DNA of 58,372 bases from Hymenopellis radicata. Its lineage: Eukaryota > Basidiomycota > Agaricomycetes > Agaricales > Physalacriaceae. The stretch is from NCBI GenBank assembly GCA_015501595.1, contig JADNRX010000340.1, positions 1 through 58,372 of the forward strand. Reading direction: 5' to 3'. Below are positions 54,210 through 58,372 of the stretch, in pieces (the first letter of the stretch is position 1; every line of letters begins with the position of its first letter). The notes below the pieces were generated by a model. It was not told the origin of the DNA and ran no database searches. It was given only the letters and a program-made list of their open reading frames with translations. The position numbers and the translations under genes were made by a program.

Positions 54210-57200
54210 ATGGGCCGAAGCACAAAAAAACCTTTGGATATCACAACGTTGAAAGCATACGCCAAGAAACACAATGCCCTCTCCACCGATATCAACGAGC
54301 ATAGTCTCCCGCCCCAGTGGCTACATCTTCGACATTCCCATTCTCTCGTCTATGAATCCCACATCTGCGAACGAAGACTTCACGGCACACCTCTACGATG
54401 ACACAACGGGCAACGGCCTGGACGAAGGAACGGCATATGATTCCGGGGATGAGGCTGATGACGAAGACGATGATGAAGATGAAAAGAACAAGGACGAGCA
54501 TAATGAAAAGAAGAAGCCGCAGACAACTTCAAGGAAGCGATATCAGGCATGTACGGTTCATTCATCCGAAGTTAACTGTGCTGACTGAATCTCTAGGGTG
54601 TCAGCGAGAAGCTCAAGCCTTTTCTCGCCATGCAGGACCGTATTCAAACCATCATCTTCGACCACCAATACGACAAGCTGGTCCTCGAAGATTGTGACTG
54701 CGGGTCGGGTCTCAAACGCTTATATCGTTGTACCACCTGTAAACATCGGTGTTGTTGCGCAAAGTGCGTGATGAAGGCGCACCGGTACTCTCCATTCTGC
54801 CGACTTCAACGCTGGAACCAGCTCTTCTTTGAACTGTCGGCCCTGTGCGACTTGGGATTTACGCTCAACTTGGGACACGGCGGCGACCCCTGCCAATCGG
54901 TTAGCGAGAACAATCACCGCCGCCTTACCATCGTGGATGTCAACGGCTATCACAAGGTCAACGTCGTCTTTTGCCGATGCCTGAGTCGCATTCAAGTCCA
55001 GAACGACGAAGCCGAACAGCTCCTCATGGCTCGTATGTGGCCCTGTACAGTAGAACACCCGGAGACCGCGATAACCTTCGAGGTCATGGACAACTACATC
55101 ATGCATAACAATACAAGCAAGAAATCGGCGTATGATTATTGCTACGCACTCCAGCGCCTAACTGATCCTAGCCGACCGGACCTGGTTTCGGTACGTGTTC
55201 CTTGTTCTGGATGAGCCTTTTCTCACCCGACACGTAGGACGTCTATCGACATCTACGACTAGCAGCACGTGTGATGCGAAAGCTGGCTTCTCGGCGACGC
55301 AGTGGACAGGAACATGGGATCGACAAGTACATTACTCATCGCCGACCTGGCAGTATGTCGATTTTCTGTCCTGCGTGTCCTCAGCCCGGCTTCAATATAG
55401 ACTTGGAAGTCCTGGCCGCAGCAAAGGAAGAAGAACGGTGCGTCCATGGTCGGGTATCACAAACGGTGTCTAATAAGTCCATCAATAGCCACAAGTATGC
55501 GCTCAACTTGTCGGGCGATGGAACATTCAACTGTCCGCGGATCAAGAAACTCGACGACCCAAATGACGACGCTCTGAATGCCGGCAACGCCTACGTGGCG
55601 GAGGAGACAAAGTTTCAAACCTATCTGGATGTTTGCGAGGGGAGCCTCCGGATGTAAGTTTGACCCTCGTTATACAGTCCACTTGAACCATGAATGACAA
55701 TTCACTAGAAATGCACATGTGCTCGCCTCCGTGCGATGAAACTGCAATCCCTCCTCAAGTTCGTCAACTGCATAGTCTCAGGCATCTTTGGTGTCGTTTG
55801 CACACGTCATGTCTTCTTCCAAGACAATGGCATTGTTGACATGTACGGCGGAGAACGGTATGTATTGCGATATCGAGATGATATCCGTAACTGATATCGT
55901 TTGATATCATAGGTTTTGCTACAGCGATCGCGCCTTCGTGGGCGCTCTCGAGTATCAGGAACAGCAGCGCTGGGTCAACTTCAGCTATGATATCTGGTGC
56001 ATGTACCGAAAGCACCTCTTGACACGCATCACGAAGGAGAAATTCCCCGATCTGCCGGATTCGTTTTGGGAACTTCTGAGGAAAGTCACTGGTGGCATCC
56101 CTGGAATGCACATCCTGGGGCACGTCGCCCTGTGCCGTACGCTATTCAACTTCGCATACATGAAGTGTACGGGCAAAACCAACTACGAGGCTGTGGAACA
56201 ACCCTGGGCGAACACGCGTCTGGTCGGAGCCAGTGTCAAGCACGAAAACCACGGACAACGGCATGACAGTCTCGACTCAGTGTTCGAAGACTGGAACTAC
56301 AACAAACTGATCAAGTTGGGTGAGTCGTTAGTATATTGACTTCGTGAATGGTGCCTCATGCGTCGAACTAGGTAAATCTATAGCCGACAAGTATTATGAG
56401 GCTGTCAAGACACGCGAGACTCTAAAGGTCGCACAGGACAGCAAAACTACATCAACACCTCTCGAAACGCTAGAGCAATGGTTGATTCAGTACGACAAGC
56501 CTTTGCCGAGTCCCGACTGCTCATCCGCCATCAACCGGTTCGAGGTTAATTTCAAAGGAATAAGTGGGTTGTTTAACAATATCATTCGATATCGGCAGCT
56601 TACACGGGTCACAGAGTACCAACACGCGAGGACTTTGTCAAGTCTCTGGAGGAACGCGAGAAGAAAGGAAGGACTGTCGCCGAATCCGACACCGGGTTCA
56701 TAGCCGGGGTTGGCGAACTTTGGGAAGAAGGTGCTCGCCTGGATTACGAGCAGTATGTTATTTAGCCTGTGCTAGGTCAGCGCATTCTAACAGTTGTACA
56801 GGAAGAAGACAGCTCTGTTGGCGACTTTCGTTCGCAAGCAAAATCAGTACGCCGAGCCAAGCGACATCGAAAAGCTCAGGAATGGGCGAGAAGTCCTCTA
56901 CGACAACATCATCACATGGCTGGAGTGTGTTCGTAGCAGTTATACCTCTGTTGAAGGGGAGCTTAAGGACGTCTCCGTGGAGGAACCAGAGAAGGCATTT
57001 CTGCCACTGCCAAGTCGACTGGACGACGCCAAGTGCCAGCTCTACCACATGGGCTACAGCAAGTCGATCGAATACGATATCCGTGTGGTGCAGGCTCACC
57101 TTCAACTCAACGAAGTACGCGAAGCCGTTCTGATCCACAAGCAGGCGGTTGACGACAAATCGACAAACATCACCGGCCAGAGTGCCTTACTCGGGCGAAG

Positions 57201-58065
57201 AGGATCGTCATACGCCTGCAACTCGAGAAGCAGGATGCTCGTGCCTTGTACAACTACGTACGCGGCCGTCTATTGCGATTGGGTCTCTAATCCCGACGAC
57301 TTGTCTCTTCAGCCGCTGAAGGTGGAAGATTGCCGAGTCAAGAATGTGGCGAAACCGGCAGAACTCGGTGAGAAGCGTGCCTTGGAAAGTTGGATATGGA
57401 CAGCGTCTAAACCAGATGGGTTGGACGAGGCTGGAGAGAAAGAGTGGATGATGGAAGGTAGGTTTTTCCAATGCTGGTCCAGTTCGCGTGGTTAATGATA
57501 GTCCTGCAGTAAAGCGTGTTCTTTGGATGCGGGTCAAGCTGAGGGTGACCGTTGGCGCGAGGAGACGGAGACGCTGGAGGAGGAGAACTCGCGATGCCAG
57601 ATTTCGCATGAGAAGACTGGTAACGTGTGGATGATGATGGCGACCGACTCGAGTGGCGGGAAGCGCGCTTACGCGTGGAAACAGCACGCTTTCTACGAAG
57701 GGTTGAGAAGCGCCACGAGACTGAGTGGAAACGTGCGCAGGAAAGGTCGAGAAGTTCCGCACGGAGCTTCGGGTGAAGTTGGAGAAAGGGGAGGTTATCA
57801 GTGCAGAGACCAGGGAGATGGAAGAGAAAGCAAGGCTGCGCATCGTGAAGCGCGAGCAGCCGAGGTTCAGGCCGCAGCTCCAAAGCGTAACAAGCGCCTC
57901 GCGCAGGAATTGAAGGGAGTGAAGAGTCGGTTGTTGAGGAAGAGGGCGGCGACGATGATGGCGATCTTGGAGATGGTGACGAATCAGAGCGGAGGAACAG
58001 CCCAAAAGGAAGAAGAGAAGGCCGCCTCCACGACAAAAGCACGCAATAGGAAGGCTAAACGATGA
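54210..58065 (+). CDS. KDZ transposase with CxC2 domain (frame interruptions)
   Basis: Starts MGRSTKKPLDITTLKAYAKK. The CxC2-type cluster is CDCGSGLKRLYRCTTCKHRC plus CAKCVMKAH, then FELSALCDLGFTLNLGHGG. The KDZ core spans about 55240-56340: FCPACPQPGFNIDLE, VVCTRHVFFQDNGIVDMYGG, the Asp block FSYDIWCMYRKHLL, GGIPGMHILGHVALC and EQPWANTRLVGASVKHENHG (Glu block). A charged C-terminus (ALESWIWTASKP, KRAYAWKQHAFYEGLR) runs to 58065. Typical 45-60 nt introns occur at 55194, 55442, 55655, 55860 and 56321. Frame slips near 54300, 57185-57295 and 57520 cannot be explained by visible introns, so this copy may be inactive, or the sequence may hold small errors. It lies next to the right inverted repeat. 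Confidence 0.85.
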
Positions 58066-58372
58066 TATTGTACGATATCCTTCCAGTTGCTCAGTCGTTA
58101 TCACTGATTATCGCATCTAGCTTGAATATCGTTCGTTATCACAGGAGCGAGCAAGGCGTGATATTGCAGAATATCACCGGGGATATCGTGGAATATCGGT
58201 GGTGCTCATAGCAAGGCAGAGGAGGGGAAGAGGGTAGAATATCGCCCGATATCGTAGTATATATTCCCTGTGTGCCCTCGGGACTGCCTTATCACAAAAT
58301 ATCATTAACTCATTTGATTATTCTAACTTATCGTATCGTAAGAGAAAGGTGTCGATACGATATCGTAACAAT
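58066..58372. repeat. right terminal/subterminal repeats of the KDZ element
   Basis: Words such as GATATTGTACGATATCC, GAATATCGTTCGTTATCAC, GGGGATATCGTGGAATATCG and CGCCCGATATCGTAGTATAT precede the inverted repeat at 58324-58346. The window ends inside the repeat, so the true terminus and target duplication lie beyond. Confidence 0.65.

Larger units (their letters stand above)
39314..58372. mobile_element. candidate large KDZ transposon (about 19 kb) with cargo genes
   Basis: A 23-bp sequence beginning TTCTCTTACGATACGATAAG (39331-39353) is repeated exactly in inverted orientation at 58324-58346, and similarity continues outward (GATATCGTA on both sides). Both edges are dense in GATATC/ATATCG. 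The KDZ transposase lies next to the right edge. Between lie, on the minus strand, an HMG-like gene, the RIRLFD gene, a decayed PSD copy and an Spt5-like gene, and on the plus strand three further genes. The right terminus may extend past the window, so the target duplication cannot be tested. Boundary inference is mine; KDZ elements as a class are known. Confidence 0.65.

Noticed and set aside
13568..58065. TET/JBP dioxygenase, known from some KDZ elements
   Set aside because: I looked for the HxD...H iron-binding pattern in the cargo genes and saw no convincing case.
57208..58104. 298-codon minus-strand ORF
   Set aside because: Antisense to the charged C-terminus of the KDZ transposase.
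1..58372. CRISPR array, bacterial operon, secondary-metabolite cluster
   Set aside because: No regularly spaced short repeats with unique spacers; introns throughout; no PKS, NRPS or terpene synthase motifs.

Overview
The window looks like TE-rich, gene-poor DNA from a filamentous basidiomycete, most likely an Agaricomycete. Introns are short (about 45-60 nt, GT...AG). There are two transposases of the KDZ (Kyakuja-Dileera-Zisupton) class, at least one with a CxC2-type cysteine cluster, plus Ty3/gypsy fragments with a chromodomain and several families of short non-autonomous DNA transposons. I see no rRNA, no ordinary nuclear tRNA, no CRISPR and no bacterial-style operon.

Left part (1-13.5 kb): a 160-bp minisatellite (1-560); a 661-bp inverted-repeat element carrying two tRNA-like Pol III promoter pairs; a gene-poor stretch; a decayed Asp-rich repeat ORF; several TACTGTA-ended MITEs, one nested in another; and the 3' half of a minus-strand gypsy element that has been hit by hAT-type MITEs.

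Cassette A (13.5-21.4 kb, plus strand): an Spt5-like NGN/KOW gene split by a 1.8-kb hAT-type element, a small 'RIRLFD' protein gene, and an HMG-like/coiled-coil gene whose frame is broken by a 4-bp duplication. Then come conserved fragments, two abutting MITEs, the minisatellite again in inverted orientation (25.07-25.43 kb), and a plus-strand gypsy Gag-protease remnant with collagen-like Gly-X-Y repeats (25.4-30.0 kb).

Middle (30-39.3 kb): an uncharacterised minus-strand gene, a KDZ transposase pseudogene carrying an in-frame stop and a 998-bp hAT-type MITE with a perfect 8-bp target duplication, further MITEs, and a small hypothetical gene cut off at 39.31 kb.

Right part (39.31 kb to the window end): a roughly 19-kb block whose two edges carry the same 23-bp sequence in inverted orientation, set in GATATC-rich DNA. 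I interpret it as one large KDZ element. On the minus strand it holds an intact Spt5-like gene (999 codons), a decayed phosphatidylserine decarboxylase copy, the small RIRLFD gene and the HMG-like/coiled-coil gene. On the plus strand it holds an LELDD-repeat protein, a chromodomain-like protein, a SUMO-interaction-motif protein, and the KDZ transposase at the right edge.

The key observation is that the three-gene set Spt5-like, RIRLFD protein, HMG-like/coiled coil occurs twice, in the same order and relative orientation; for the HMG-like gene the intron positions and phases are also the same. This suggests a recurrent module that travels with, or parasitises, KDZ elements, possibly a transcription/chromatin toolkit of the transposon. 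The function is inferred.
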